NCBI GenBank assembly: GCA_034716535.1 | Contig: JAYEJW010000201.1 | Coordinates: 1 to 37,980, forward strand | Source of the DNA: JAYEJW01 sp034716535 | Lineage (GTDB): Bacteria > Pseudomonadota > Gammaproteobacteria > Chromatiales > Chromatiaceae | Reading direction: 5' to 3' | DNA length: 37,980 bases | Shown here: positions 16,094-24,370 of the stretch, one piece after another | Position numbering within the stretch: position 1 is the stretch's first letter | Layout of the letters: each line of letters starts with the position of its first letter | Position numbers and translations under genes: made by a program | The notes under the pieces: generated by a model | Seen by the model: only the letters and a program-made list of their open reading frames with translations | What the model was told of the DNA's origin: nothing | Databases searched by the model: none

Positions 16094-16918
16094 ATGACGT
16101 ACCTGCAAAGATTCCTCGGCCTCGCTCTGTCCTGTCTGCTTCTGTCTGTTCAGTATCCAGCCCTGTCCTCGGAGAACATCATCCGGCTTGCCACAACGAC
16201 CAGCACGGACAACAGCGGCCTGTTGCGGGTCCTGTTGCCACCCTTCGAGGAGCGGACCGGACACAAGGTGCACGTCATCGCCGTCGGTACCGGCAAGGCC
16301 CTGCGGCTGGCGCGGGAGGGAGACGTGGATCTGGTGCTGGTCCATGCCCGCAAGGCCGAGGACGCCCTGGTCGCCGAGGGTTTCGGGGTCAACCGACGCG
16401 ACCTGATGTACAACGATTTCCTGATCGTCGGGCCCAAGGAGGACCCGGCCGGGGTCCGCGGCTCCAAGAACGCCGTTGCCGCCATTTCGCGTATCGCGGG
16501 AGGGGACTCCCTGTTCCTGTCGCGTGGGGACGACTCGGGAACCCACAAGCGGGAGAAGTACCTGTGGCAACTGGCGGATATCGCATCCCAGGGGCATTGG
16601 TACCGAGAGGCCGGTCAGGGCATGGGCAAGGTTCTGCAGATGGCCGGCGAGCTCGGCGCCTACACCCTGACGGACCGCGGCACCTGGTTGGCCTTCCGCG
16701 GCCGCGTTCCCCTGGATGTCCTGGTCCAGGGAGATGACCGGCTGTTCAATCCCTACGGGATCATCGCCGTGAATCCGGCCCGTTATCCGGAGATCAACTA
16801 CTTGGGCGCCATGCGACTCATCGCCTGGGTGACCTCCCCCGCGGGGCAGGCCCTGATCCGAGACTTCCGTCTTGCGGGCGAGGCACTGTTCGTCCCCAGT
16901 GCGGTTCCACCCCAATAG
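16094..16918 (+). CDS. tupA: Tungstate ABC transporter, substrate-binding protein TupA
   Basis: Periplasmic binding protein of 274 residues with a signal peptide (LQRFLGLALSCLLLSVQ, cleavage near residue 27). Mature-protein signatures are RLATTTSTDNSGLL (the TTTS oxyanion loop of TupA), VHVIAVGTGKALRLAREGDVDLVLVHA, RRDLMYNDFLIVGP, LFLSRGDDSGTHKRE and AYTLTDRGTWLAF. Together these are typical of the tungstate-selective Tup family rather than molybdate ModA. The ATG at 16094 is chosen because AAGGGG lies seven bases before it and the signal peptide follows directly. It is four bases from tupB. Confidence 0.94.
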   Translation: MTYLQRFLGLALSCLLLSVQYPALSSENIIRLATTTSTDNSGLLRVLLPPFEERTGHKVHVIAVGTGKALRLAREGDVDLVLVHARKAEDALVAEGFGVNRRDLMYNDFLIVGPKEDPAGVRGSKNAVAAISRIAGGDSLFLSRGDDSGTHKREKYLWQLADIASQGHWYREAGQGMGKVLQMAGELGAYTLTDRGTWLAFRGRVPLDVLVQGDDRLFNPYGIIAVNPARYPEINYLGAMRLIAWVTSPAGQALIRDFRLAGEALFVPSAVPPQ

Positions 16919-16921
16919 GCC

Positions 16922-17623
16922 ATGAAAAGCCTGTCGGAGGCCAACTGGGAGGCCCTGGTCCTGTTGCTCTCGGGTGATCCCGCGTTGTGGACCGTCATCG
17001 GCATTTCCTTCGCCGTCTCCCTGCAGGCCATTCTCATCGCCGCCCCGGTGGCGCTGGTCACCGCCTTCGCGCTGGCCCACTGGCGCTTTCGGGGCCGGCG
17101 TCTGCTCATCTCGACCTTCAACACCCTGCTGGCGCTGCCGGCGGTGGTGGTGGGGCTGACCGTGTACATGCTGCTGTCGCGAAACGGCCCCCTGGGCGAT
17201 CTGCGGCTCCTGTTCACCCAGTCGGCCATGGTCATCGGCCAGATCATCCTCTGCTTCCCCATCCTGGTCGCCATGGGCCATTCCGCCATCCAGGCCGCCG
17301 ACCAGAGGGCCTGGGAGACGGCCATTACCCTCGGCGCGAAGCCCTGGCAGGCCATGCTGACGCTGATGTACGAGGTCCGGTTCGGGCTGTTTTCCGCACT
17401 AATCGCCGGATTCGGCCGCATCATCGCGGAGGTTGGCTCCTCCATGATGGTGGGAGGCAACATCCTCGGCTACACCCGCAACATCCCCACCGCTATCGCC
17501 CTGGAGACGAGCAAGGGCGAGTTCGCGCAGGGCATCGCCCTGGGGTTCGTGCTGCTGCTGTTGGCACTCGCGCTGAACTTCGCCCTCATGTTCTTCCAGG
17601 GCAAGGGGGAGATCGCGCCTTGA
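16922..17623 (+). CDS. tupB: Tungstate ABC transporter permease TupB
   Basis: A 233-residue inner-membrane permease with about five to six hydrophobic segments and family motifs TFNTLLALPAVVVGLTVYMLLSR and SAMVIGQIILCFPIL. The EAA-loop region for docking the ATPase is AWETAITLGAKPWQAM; the following helix ends GFGRIIAEVGSSMMVGGNI. It pairs with TupA upstream (3-bp gap). Its TGA stop overlaps the TTG start of the ATPase gene (TTGA). The GKGEIAP end encodes the purine-rich ribosome site for that next gene. Confidence 0.94.
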   Translation: MKSLSEANWEALVLLLSGDPALWTVIGISFAVSLQAILIAAPVALVTAFALAHWRFRGRRLLISTFNTLLALPAVVVGLTVYMLLSRNGPLGDLRLLFTQSAMVIGQIILCFPILVAMGHSAIQAADQRAWETAITLGAKPWQAMLTLMYEVRFGLFSALIAGFGRIIAEVGSSMMVGGNILGYTRNIPTAIALETSKGEFAQGIALGFVLLLLALALNFALMFFQGKGEIAP

Positions 17624-19014
17624 GTCTGTTGTTGCAGCTCAAAGACCTGCGCAAGAGCCTGGGCGGCAGGCCCCTGCTGGATATCGCTTCCTTCGAGATC
17701 GAGGAAGGCTCGAGCCTGGTGCTGAGCGGCCGAAACGGTGCAGGCAAGAGCACCCTGCTGAAGATCATTGCGGGTCTTGAGGCCCCCGACCGCCTAGCGG
17801 TCGTCTATCGGGGTCGCACCTGGCCCTGGCGCCTGGCCCGGCGGATACTCCAGCGCGACGTCATCTATCTGCACCAGCACCCCTACATGTTCGACCAGAG
17901 CGTCGAAGAGAACATCGCCTACGGTCTGCGCCACGCGCGCACACCAAGATCGGAAGTACGCGCCAGAGTGAGCCAGGCCCTTGATTGGGCGGGTCTGAAA
18001 CACTTGGCCAACAAGAACGCGCGGCGCCTTTCCGGAGGGGAAAAACAACGCGTGGCCCTGACCCGGGCACGGGTGCTTTGCCCCCGGCTGCTGCTGCTGG
18101 ACGAGCCCTTCGCCAGCATGGATCTGGAATCCCGGGAGCAGACCCTTTTCTTTATCCGCCGGCTCAAGGGCGAAGGCATCAGCACCATCGTCACCACCCA
18201 TGAGCCGAACGTGGCGAAAACACTGGGCGATCAGCACCTGCACTTGTGCAAGACCGGCCCCAGCCGCTTTACCATGGTGGAGCCGTTTCTCTACGATCGC
18301 ACAGGCAGGAAAGTCCCATTGGCCGCAAAAGGAAACCTGGAGACCATGACTTCTCCATCCGAACTGGTCCCGCCCCCTCATCCCTCCAACGACATTGATC
18401 CGGCCGGCACCGCCGCCGTCCCGATACCGGACATTACGGGCGTGATCCTCGCCGGAGGCCGCGGTCGGCGAATGGGGGGGCAGGACAAGGGGTTGCTCGA
18501 GATCGACGGCAGTCCGTTGATCATGCGGACCATCGAGATCCTAAAACCGCAGGTTGGCCGGTTGGTGGTCAATGCCAACCGGAACCTCGAACGCTACCGG
18601 GACCTTGGTTTTCCGGTGGTACAGGACGTGGTAGGAGATTTCTTCGGGCCCCTCGTGGGTATGGCCAGCGCCCTAGAGGCGACAACGACCCCATATCTGT
18701 TGACGGCACCCTGCGATTCCCCTCTGCTGCCGGCGGATCTGTGCGCGAGGCTCTACAATGCCCTGAAACGCGGGGATGCGGAGATCAGCGTCGCCCACGA
18801 CGGCACCCGCATGCAGCCCGTGTTCGCCCTGCTGCGCCGAGAGCTCCTGCCCGACCTTCTGAGCTACCTGGAAAACGGCGGGCGCAAGATCGATACCTGG
18901 TATGCGGAACACCGCTTCGCGCTGGCGGACTTCTCCGACCGTCCCAAGGCGTTTTTCAACATCAACACGCCGGAAGAATGGACCGCCCTGAAAGAAGGCA
19001 AGGACGATCGCTGA
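17620..19014 (+). CDS. tupC-mobA: TupC-MobA fusion: tungstate ABC ATPase joined to molybdenum cofactor guanylyltransferase
   Basis: One uninterrupted 464-residue frame. Residues 1-230 are an ABC ATPase: Walker A GRNGAGKST (37-45), signature LSGGEKQ (137-143), Walker B LLLLDEP with D161-E162, and the switch histidine in VTTHEP. Residues about 270-464 are MobA: GVILAGGRGRRMGGQDKGLL, then LTAPCDSPLLP and a FFNINTPEEW end. MobA transfers GMP to Mo/W-molybdopterin. The two are joined by a Pro-rich linker with no stop codon. The TTG start at 17620 overlaps the tupB stop and has GGGGGAG eight bases upstream. An internal ATG at 18346 (residue 243) could also start a separate MobA, but its upstream GGAG is only three bases away. 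Either way the two functions share one frame. Confidence 0.9.
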   Translation: MSLLLQLKDLRKSLGGRPLLDIASFEIEEGSSLVLSGRNGAGKSTLLKIIAGLEAPDRLAVVYRGRTWPWRLARRILQRDVIYLHQHPYMFDQSVEENIAYGLRHARTPRSEVRARVSQALDWAGLKHLANKNARRLSGGEKQRVALTRARVLCPRLLLLDEPFASMDLESREQTLFFIRRLKGEGISTIVTTHEPNVAKTLGDQHLHLCKTGPSRFTMVEPFLYDRTGRKVPLAAKGNLETMTSPSELVPPPHPSNDIDPAGTAAVPIPDITGVILAGGRGRRMGGQDKGLLEIDGSPLIMRTIEILKPQVGRLVVNANRNLERYRDLGFPVVQDVVGDFFGPLVGMASALEATTTPYLLTAPCDSPLLPADLCARLYNALKRGDAEISVAHDGTRMQPVFALLRRELLPDLLSYLENGGRKIDTWYAEHRFALADFSDRPKAFFNINTPEEWTALKEGKDDR

Positions 19015-19239
19015 TCCTCCTTCCGCCGATTCTTGTATTCAAGTCCAAGGTTGATTCGACGGTGACCACCGAAGCGGTCGTCGACAACCGACCGCACCCG
19101 CGAAGATCTGATCTCGCGCCTCGCCAAGGCCGGAAGGCTAGCTCTTCACGGGGTCGCGGAGCCGCCCCTGGCGAACGCTGCGTGCTCTCGATTCAGCTTC
19201 CCCACCTGGCTTCGCACTGCCTGAATGCTAGTGAGGATG

Positions 19240-21678
19240 CTATGTGAGTTCCTCAATAGGTTGTGGTCGACCGATGTAATAACCCTGAGCATAATCGATT
19301 CCGATCTCTTGGAGCTTCCCCAGTATGGCCTTATTCTCTACGTACTCGGCAATCGTTAGCTTGCCCATCGCACGCCCAATTTCATGGATGGATTTTACCA
19401 TTGCCAAATCGATAGGATCATCCACTATATCCTTCACAAATACGCCATCGATTTTCAAATAGTCTACCGGCAAGTTTTTGAGATAGGAGAATGAAGACAT
19501 TCCGCTGCCGAAATCGTCCAGTGCAAACTGGCATCCGTAACTCTTCAGGGCTTTCAGGAACCGAGTAGCACCGGACAGATTGGCAATAGCTGCTGTCTCG
19601 GTGACTTCAAAGCAGATCTTCTGTGGTAGGACGCGATTCTCTTTAAAGGTTTTGGCGACAAAGTCCAGAAATTCTTCATTACCCAGGGATAGACCGGATA
19701 GATTGATGGCGCACAGGGATAGCTGTTGCAGATGATCAGGATGGTCGGCCAGCCATTCAAATGCCTTGCTTGTTACCCAGTGATCGAGCTTCGTCGAGAG
19801 ATTGTAGCGCTCAGCGGTGGGCAGGAAAGTACCCGGTAACGCAACCCGCCCGTGTTCGTCGGACATCCGCAATAGCAGTTCATAGTGAGTGCCCTCATGG
19901 ACGTGGTCGTTGATCGGGACAAGCGGCTGGAAAAGAAGATGGAATCGGTCGTCTTCAAGCGCCCGAATTATTTGTGTTACCGTCTGCATCTCACCGCGCG
20001 GGCGGGTCAGCCCCGCATCATCTTCATGATAGAGGTGAATGCGGTTCCGCCCCATTTCTTTGGCCGCGTAGCAGGCACTATCGGCTGCGCGGAGCACAGC
20101 TGTGAGATTCTCACTGACCTGCGTAATAGGTACCAGACCAATACTCACACCGACCCTGAAACCCTTACCTTCCCAGAAAAAGCGGAAGTCTTCGACCGCC
20201 TGGCGTAGAGCGTCAGCCACGCGCCTGGCCTGCTGCAACGGGCAGTGCTCCAGCAATGCACCAAACTCGTCACCACCGAGGCGCGCTAAGGTGTCCCGTT
20301 CCCTGACCTGTCGTTGCAACGATTGCCCCAGCTGACGCAAGAACTCATCGCCAGCAGTATGACCACAAGTGTCATTGATAACCTTGAACTGGTCCAAGTC
20401 GAGATAGCACAAGGCGTGCTCCACGTTTTCCTTTCGCGATGTCTTTAATATTCGTCGCAAGCGGTGCTCAAATTCCCGTCGGTTGACCAAGCCTGTCAGG
20501 ACGTCATGAGTGGCCTGGTGGCTCATTTCACGAGCCATGCGGCGGGCCTCGGTCACGTCATTGAACACCAGCACCACTCCCAATACTTCGCCGTCCCGGT
20601 TGCGGATGGGGGCGACCGAGTTCTGAATAGCGTACTCCCGGCCACTGCGGCTAATGAGGATGCTGGGATCCGGCGGGCTGGTACCAGGCTCTTGCGCGAA
20701 GCACTGAGCCACGGGATCCGGTACAGGTTCACGATTGTGTTCGTCGACTATGTGAAACACTGCACTGAGGGGCTGATCGGACGCCTCGGGTACCGACCAA
20801 CCGGTCAACGTCTCAGCCACCGGGTTAAGATACTCGACGATACCTTCAGCATTGGTGGTGATTACCGCGTCTCCGATAGAATGCAAAGTTACCTGCGCAC
20901 GCTCCTTCTCTGCGAACAGGGCTTGTTCGACCCGCCTGCGATCGGCGATGTCTTGCTGAAGATAGTCGTTCGCGGCCGCAAGCTCGGCGGTACGTCCCGC
21001 AACCCGTTCTTCGAGCTGCGCGTTCAGTCGTTCGACGCGCGCCCTTTCTGCGTCCAGGTGCGCGATTAGCTGTGCGTTGCGCAGCTGCATTTGCAGCCCG
21101 TGCACGAGCGTTTTGTGCATACGCAAGGCGTTGAGAGAGATGAAAACCAAGAATATCAGCTGTGCGCCACCGATCGTTGCGGCCAAAGCCTCCCCCTGCA
21201 TCAGCAAGTACAGGATTCCAGGCGTCAAGGCCGGGACCGAAAACGCAAAGAAGGCCCCCTTGACCACTGCGAGCGCGGCTACTGCGCCGGCTGATAGTCC
21301 GCAGACCCAAAGCACCGCGAATCCCACGTGCACAAGGGACTCCACGGGTACCAGCAGGATCACGCTCACGCCCCAGATCGCGCCTGACAGGATGACTCCC
21401 GCGACAAACCACCTGAGCCAATGACGCGCCCGCTCTGGCCCGTCCGACGAGCCTCTGTACCGTCGGATCAAGCCTATGCGCACTACGGTGACAAGCACGG
21501 ATAATCCGAACCAACCGAGGAGAATCGGTTGAGGTGAGGCCCCCCAAAACATGCCCACGAGGAAAATGGCCGCAGCCGCGCTAGCGGCTAGAGCGACGGG
21601 TGATTGGTCAAAGAGCACATCGACCTGTTTAGCACGTAAACGAGCCGCTTCATCATCCATCGCGTCTGGGGCGTCCAT
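19240..21678 (-). CDS. Membrane-bound PAS-GGDEF-EAL cyclic-di-GMP protein
   Basis: An 812-residue signalling protein. Residues about 25-200 hold several membrane helices, followed by a coiled-coil-like stretch (about 200-255). A PAS sensor domain with its C-terminal extension follows (about 262-385; GIVEYLNPVAETLTGW). The GGDEF domain has an intact RLGGDEF near 466. The EAL domain has YELLLRM near 597 (ELL in place of EAL, catalytic Glu kept), NLSG, VTETA, DDFGSGMSSFSYL near 720 and KIDGVFV. Both diguanylate cyclase and phosphodiesterase residues look intact, so the net activity cannot be predicted. The start ATG overlaps the stop of a short barrel-like fragment (TGATG). No link to the redox genes is visible. 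Confidence 0.93.
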   Translation of the reverse strand: MDAPDAMDDEAARLRAKQVDVLFDQSPVALAASAAAAIFLVGMFWGASPQPILLGWFGLSVLVTVVRIGLIRRYRGSSDGPERARHWLRWFVAGVILSGAIWGVSVILLVPVESLVHVGFAVLWVCGLSAGAVAALAVVKGAFFAFSVPALTPGILYLLMQGEALAATIGGAQLIFLVFISLNALRMHKTLVHGLQMQLRNAQLIAHLDAERARVERLNAQLEERVAGRTAELAAANDYLQQDIADRRRVEQALFAEKERAQVTLHSIGDAVITTNAEGIVEYLNPVAETLTGWSVPEASDQPLSAVFHIVDEHNREPVPDPVAQCFAQEPGTSPPDPSILISRSGREYAIQNSVAPIRNRDGEVLGVVLVFNDVTEARRMAREMSHQATHDVLTGLVNRREFEHRLRRILKTSRKENVEHALCYLDLDQFKVINDTCGHTAGDEFLRQLGQSLQRQVRERDTLARLGGDEFGALLEHCPLQQARRVADALRQAVEDFRFFWEGKGFRVGVSIGLVPITQVSENLTAVLRAADSACYAAKEMGRNRIHLYHEDDAGLTRPRGEMQTVTQIIRALEDDRFHLLFQPLVPINDHVHEGTHYELLLRMSDEHGRVALPGTFLPTAERYNLSTKLDHWVTSKAFEWLADHPDHLQQLSLCAINLSGLSLGNEEFLDFVAKTFKENRVLPQKICFEVTETAAIANLSGATRFLKALKSYGCQFALDDFGSGMSSFSYLKNLPVDYLKIDGVFVKDIVDDPIDLAMVKSIHEIGRAMGKLTIAEYVENKAILGKLQEIGIDYAQGYYIGRPQPIEELT

Positions 21679-21875
21679 CAGCGGAACCGATACTCCAACC
21701 CGAGCAGCGGCCCGTGGGTCGTGGCGTCATAGGCAAACCTGTTGAATCCCTGTCCGGTCGAGTAATCCTGCTTCAGGGCGCGGTAACCGATAGCCAGGTC
21801 CCAGTTCGGGCGGAACACCCAGCGGAAGACCAGCCTACCCTGAAGCGCCAGGAAAGAGATGGTTGCCTCGCGCAT
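21678..21875 (-). pseudogene. C-terminal remnant of an outer-membrane beta-barrel protein
   Basis: A 65-codon ORF whose last 45 residues (FRPNWDLAIGYRALKQDY, then YDATTHGPLLGLEYRFR) alternate like barrel strands and end in an aromatic-containing strand, as in small outer-membrane proteins. No signal peptide or upstream strands are present. The open frame upstream runs into the end of the DUF3313-type gene and looks non-coding. It is probably a truncated gene. Its stop overlaps the start of the GGDEF/EAL gene, so it may still provide translational coupling. Confidence 0.5.
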
Positions 21876-21947
21876 CGTTACGTCCTCGCCAACCTGATGA
21901 AATTCAGGAAGATTCTGGGTCTCCGGCCCGGGGAAGCGCTGGTTCGG

Positions 21948-22703
21948 TCAGGTGTCCCCGGCCGGTTTGCCGTGGGCCGCGTCGAGGCGCTCGCGGATGA
22001 GCTGCGCCCAGCGATCCATGGACTGTTTAGTGTAGGCCCAGGTGCTGTAGGCCCGCAGATAATCCTTGGTGCCGACCTCCACAGCCTTAGCCACGCCGCC
22101 ATCGAGATCCACGTGGTACTTCTTGCCGACCCGCGTCTCGACATAGGCGGCCACTTGCTCGTTGCTCTCGCTATCGAGGGCCTCCATCTCGACCGTCGCC
22201 GCTCCCACGAACGGGGTGCTTCCGGCCTTACCCTGGGCAACGCCCGCCCCCGCATCACCGACCCATAGAAACGGCACGACAAGCGAGACAACCGACGCCT
22301 CCACTGCGTTGGGAACCAGGTCCGTGATCGCGATACGCAGCCGCACCACGTCCGGGCCGGGCTTCGTGACCACCGGATAGGCAGGCCCAACGGCCTTGAC
22401 GATGGCCGTATGGAAGTAGTCCGTGAGCTCTTTCATGGCCGCCGGGTCGATCTCCTTCGACTCCGCGTCTTCTCTGAGGAAGATCTTGATCCTGTCGATC
22501 ATGACCTTGTCGTACTTTGCGGGATCGGCCTTCGGGTTCTTGTACACGCAGGCCTCGCTCTTGCCGCCCTCCGGCTTGAGCTTGGAATCATCGCTCAGGA
22601 ATCCCTTGGTCTGATAGTCGCCGCATTTCGCCGCCCATACCGAGACCGGCGCACAAAGTACCGTTGCAAGCACCAGGATCGAGGCCATCGCCAGTTTACG
22701 CAT
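21948..22703 (-). CDS. DUF3313-like exported protein
   Basis: A 251-residue protein with a cleavable signal peptide (MRKLAMASILVLATVLCAPVSVWAA, cut near residue 25). No lipobox cysteine stands at the cleavage site. The body has YDKVMIDRIKIFL, LTDYFHTAIVKAVGPAYPVV, GPDVVRLRIAITDLVPN and VGAATVEMEALDSESNEQVAAYVE. These fit the DUF3313 family of exported proteins of unknown function. It is encoded in the same direction as the tetR gene upstream and the barrel remnant downstream, with 70-90 bp gaps. Function unknown. Confidence 0.78.
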   Translation of the reverse strand: MRKLAMASILVLATVLCAPVSVWAAKCGDYQTKGFLSDDSKLKPEGGKSEACVYKNPKADPAKYDKVMIDRIKIFLREDAESKEIDPAAMKELTDYFHTAIVKAVGPAYPVVTKPGPDVVRLRIAITDLVPNAVEASVVSLVVPFLWVGDAGAGVAQGKAGSTPFVGAATVEMEALDSESNEQVAAYVETRVGKKYHVDLDGGVAKAVEVGTKDYLRAYSTWAYTKQSMDRWAQLIRERLDAAHGKPAGDT

Positions 22704-22795
22704 CTGTCATTTCTCCTCTGTTCAACTTATGGTATATCCAGCTCGATGCCGCAGCCTAAGGCCGGCCTGAAAACATAGCCACCAACCTGCGCGAC

Positions 22796-22954
22796 CTATT
22801 GAAAAAGCCGCTGTTGGTGCCGCCCTGCACCTGCCACCCGTACGCCGATGCCCATTGGCGGCCGGTCCTTCCTCGGAGTCATTGGCGACCCCCGATCACT
22901 TGAGGTCGGTACGGCCAGCGCGCCGGCGGCAAGGATGTTCATTGGACGTTTCAT
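22796..22954 (-). pseudogene. Short ORF overlapping the tetR stop, possible truncated efflux-operon gene
   Basis: The 52-codon frame starts ATG at 22954, overlapping the tetR stop as ATGA, with AGGAAA just upstream. It begins MKRPMNILAAGALAVPTSS, like the first residues of an exported periplasmic adaptor or outer-membrane efflux protein, the usual partners of TetR genes. It then becomes Arg/Gly-rich without recognisable structure. It is probably what is left of a deleted operon gene. Confidence 0.35.
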
Positions 22955-23559
22955 CTTTTTTCCTCGTCCTGTTGCGATGGTTGACTGTCGGCCGGGTTGT
23001 CGGTCGTGAGCAGCCTGTGCCGCTCCACGATGAGTCGATCCTCCAACTCGGTGGCCTGCGCGGCGAACATTGTGGGCTCCGCCATCTCGTAGTAGAGACA
23101 CAGGCGTGCGCGGTTCTCGACGTCGAGGGGCCCGAAGCCCATGTCCTCGAACAGAGTCCTGATGTAGGCGAGCCGGGTCTCGTCCACTTGCTCGACGACA
23201 TCCCGCGCCGTCGGGTCGTGCAGGGCCCAGGCGCGGAACACGACGTCGTATTGGGCTCCCCGGCGGTGCCGGACGGCCCGAATCAGCGCCAAGAGGGTGT
23301 TGCGGGGATCCAAACCCAGGGCGCGGATGTCCTCGCGGATGTCCAGGGTCCACTTCTGTGTCCAATACCCGAGCATTTCGCGCAACAAGTCCGCCCGGTC
23401 GCGGAAGTGGTGGTAGAAGCTGCCTCGCGTGACACCAAGACCCGCCGCGAGCTTTTCGATGCTGACCTCGCTGATACCACCCTCCGCCAGGCTCTGGATT
23501 GCAGCCTCGAGCCAGTCAGCCCGGTCCAGCCGCGTCTTTCTCTGTCCAGCCACATCCAT
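22951..23559 (-). CDS. TetR-family transcriptional regulator
   Basis: A 202-residue one-domain repressor with the N-terminal TetR helix-turn-helix: AIQSLAEGGISEVSIEKLAAGLGVTRGSFYHHF, recognition helix at about residues 38-50. The C-terminal ligand domain is all helical and not assignable. The ATG at 23559 has no strong ribosome site. A near-palindrome (23569-23582) sits ten bases upstream, suggesting autorepression. The expected downstream target operon is missing apart from a short overlapping ORF, so its present regulon is unclear. Confidence 0.92.
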   Translation of the reverse strand: MDVAGQRKTRLDRADWLEAAIQSLAEGGISEVSIEKLAAGLGVTRGSFYHHFRDRADLLREMLGYWTQKWTLDIREDIRALGLDPRNTLLALIRAVRHRRGAQYDVVFRAWALHDPTARDVVEQVDETRLAYIRTLFEDMGFGPLDVENRARLCLYYEMAEPTMFAAQATELEDRLIVERHRLLTTDNPADSQPSQQDEEKR

Positions 23560-23568
23560 ACGCTAACG

Positions 23569-23582
23569 ATACAGGCATGTAT
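23569..23582. promoter_or_regulatory. Likely TetR operator
   Basis: ATACAGGCATGTAT is an inverted repeat with perfect 5-bp arms (ATACA/TGTAT). With two mismatches it extends to AACGATACA/TGTATGTTT. It lies ten bases upstream of the tetR start, a normal place for an autoregulatory operator. Confidence 0.6.
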
Positions 23583-23779
23583 GTTTAGTTGGCAATCCTG
23601 TTCTTACGGCTGAAGAAACTGGGACGCGGCGGCTCGGACTGCTGCCGGGTTTGCGGCCGCTAGGTTCCGAAGCGGCTAGTATGGCAAAGCGGCGAAACGG
23701 AGGGTGATCGCCGCCTTCTAAATTGTTCTTTGCTGCGGCAGCGGGGAGGCTACATGTTTGTCGGCATGTGGACGCGGGA

Positions 23780-23801
23780 ACCGCCGAAAGAAAACGGCGG
23801 T
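23780..23801 (-). terminator. Hairpin downstream of the DsrC-like gene
   Basis: ACCGCCG, an 8-base A-rich loop, then CGGCGGT forms a perfect 7-bp stem. It starts 12 bases after the stop of the DsrC-like gene on the minus strand. No T-run follows the stem, so this is a terminator-like or 3'-protecting hairpin rather than a canonical terminator. Confidence 0.45.
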
Positions 23802-23812
23802 CCCCCCGAGCT

Positions 23813-24139
23813 CTACACACACCCCATGCCCACAGGCTTGGGCAATCCCCCGCAGCAGCAAGCGGTTCTGATCCCCTTCGGGGGAAACAGCTTCCTCAGG
23901 TAGGTTCCGGTCCAGCGGGGATCATTCAAAGACAGCCTGAGCTGCCTACACAACACGACGGCAGGGGGCGCAAACTCGTGCTCGGCACAGAATCCCCGCA
24001 GGAACTCGATGACGATTCTCTGCTCCGCGTTCCACTCCTCCCTATCCTCATTTGCCGCGATCATCCGGTCGCGTGGCATTCGTCCCGGTGGGTACTGCGG
24101 TGCCTCCCCAGCCACACCCTGAACCTTGTGCTGGTACAT
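23813..24139 (-). CDS. DsrC/TusE-family sulfur carrier-like protein with CCC...C tail
   Basis: A 108-residue protein, the normal length of DsrC. It matches the family in WNAEQRIVIEFLRGFCAEHEFAPPA, YLRKLFPPKG and the C-terminal arm TACCCGGLPKPVGMGCV. Canonical DsrC ends ACRIAGLPKPTGCV, whose two cysteines form persulfide or trisulfide species and react with DsrK-type proteins. Here C94 aligns with the inner cysteine, two extra cysteines follow (95, 96), and two residues are inserted before the penultimate C107. The ATG at 24139 is set by GGAGG seven bases upstream. It is encoded between ppsR and tetR. A partner role for the DsrK-like proteins of this window is inference. Confidence 0.85.
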   Translation of the reverse strand: MYQHKVQGVAGEAPQYPPGRMPRDRMIAANEDREEWNAEQRIVIEFLRGFCAEHEFAPPAVVLCRQLRLSLNDPRWTGTYLRKLFPPKGIRTACCCGGLPKPVGMGCV

Positions 24140-24370
24140 CTCACATCCTCCCGCACCTTGCTTTCCACAAAGGCACACAGGAGGCGCTCCCTCTTCTTCC
24201 AGATCTGCATTCCTTTGCCTCCGTGGAATCCGGCCGGCCTGCCAACCCATCCCCCTTTCTTCGCCGGCCTTTCCCGCATGCCATCCTCACTTAGAACTAT
24301 AGAGCGCTTAAACCATGGCGTTTGTCAGGAAAATCCCCATCCCAGCGTCGCTGAAGGCGACAACCTGGCG

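Noticed and set aside
16987..17619. Extension of the TupC-MobA frame upstream to 16987
   Set aside because: This part overlaps tupB in another frame and is low-complexity Arg/His-rich. The TTG at 17620 with a strong ribosome site is the better start.
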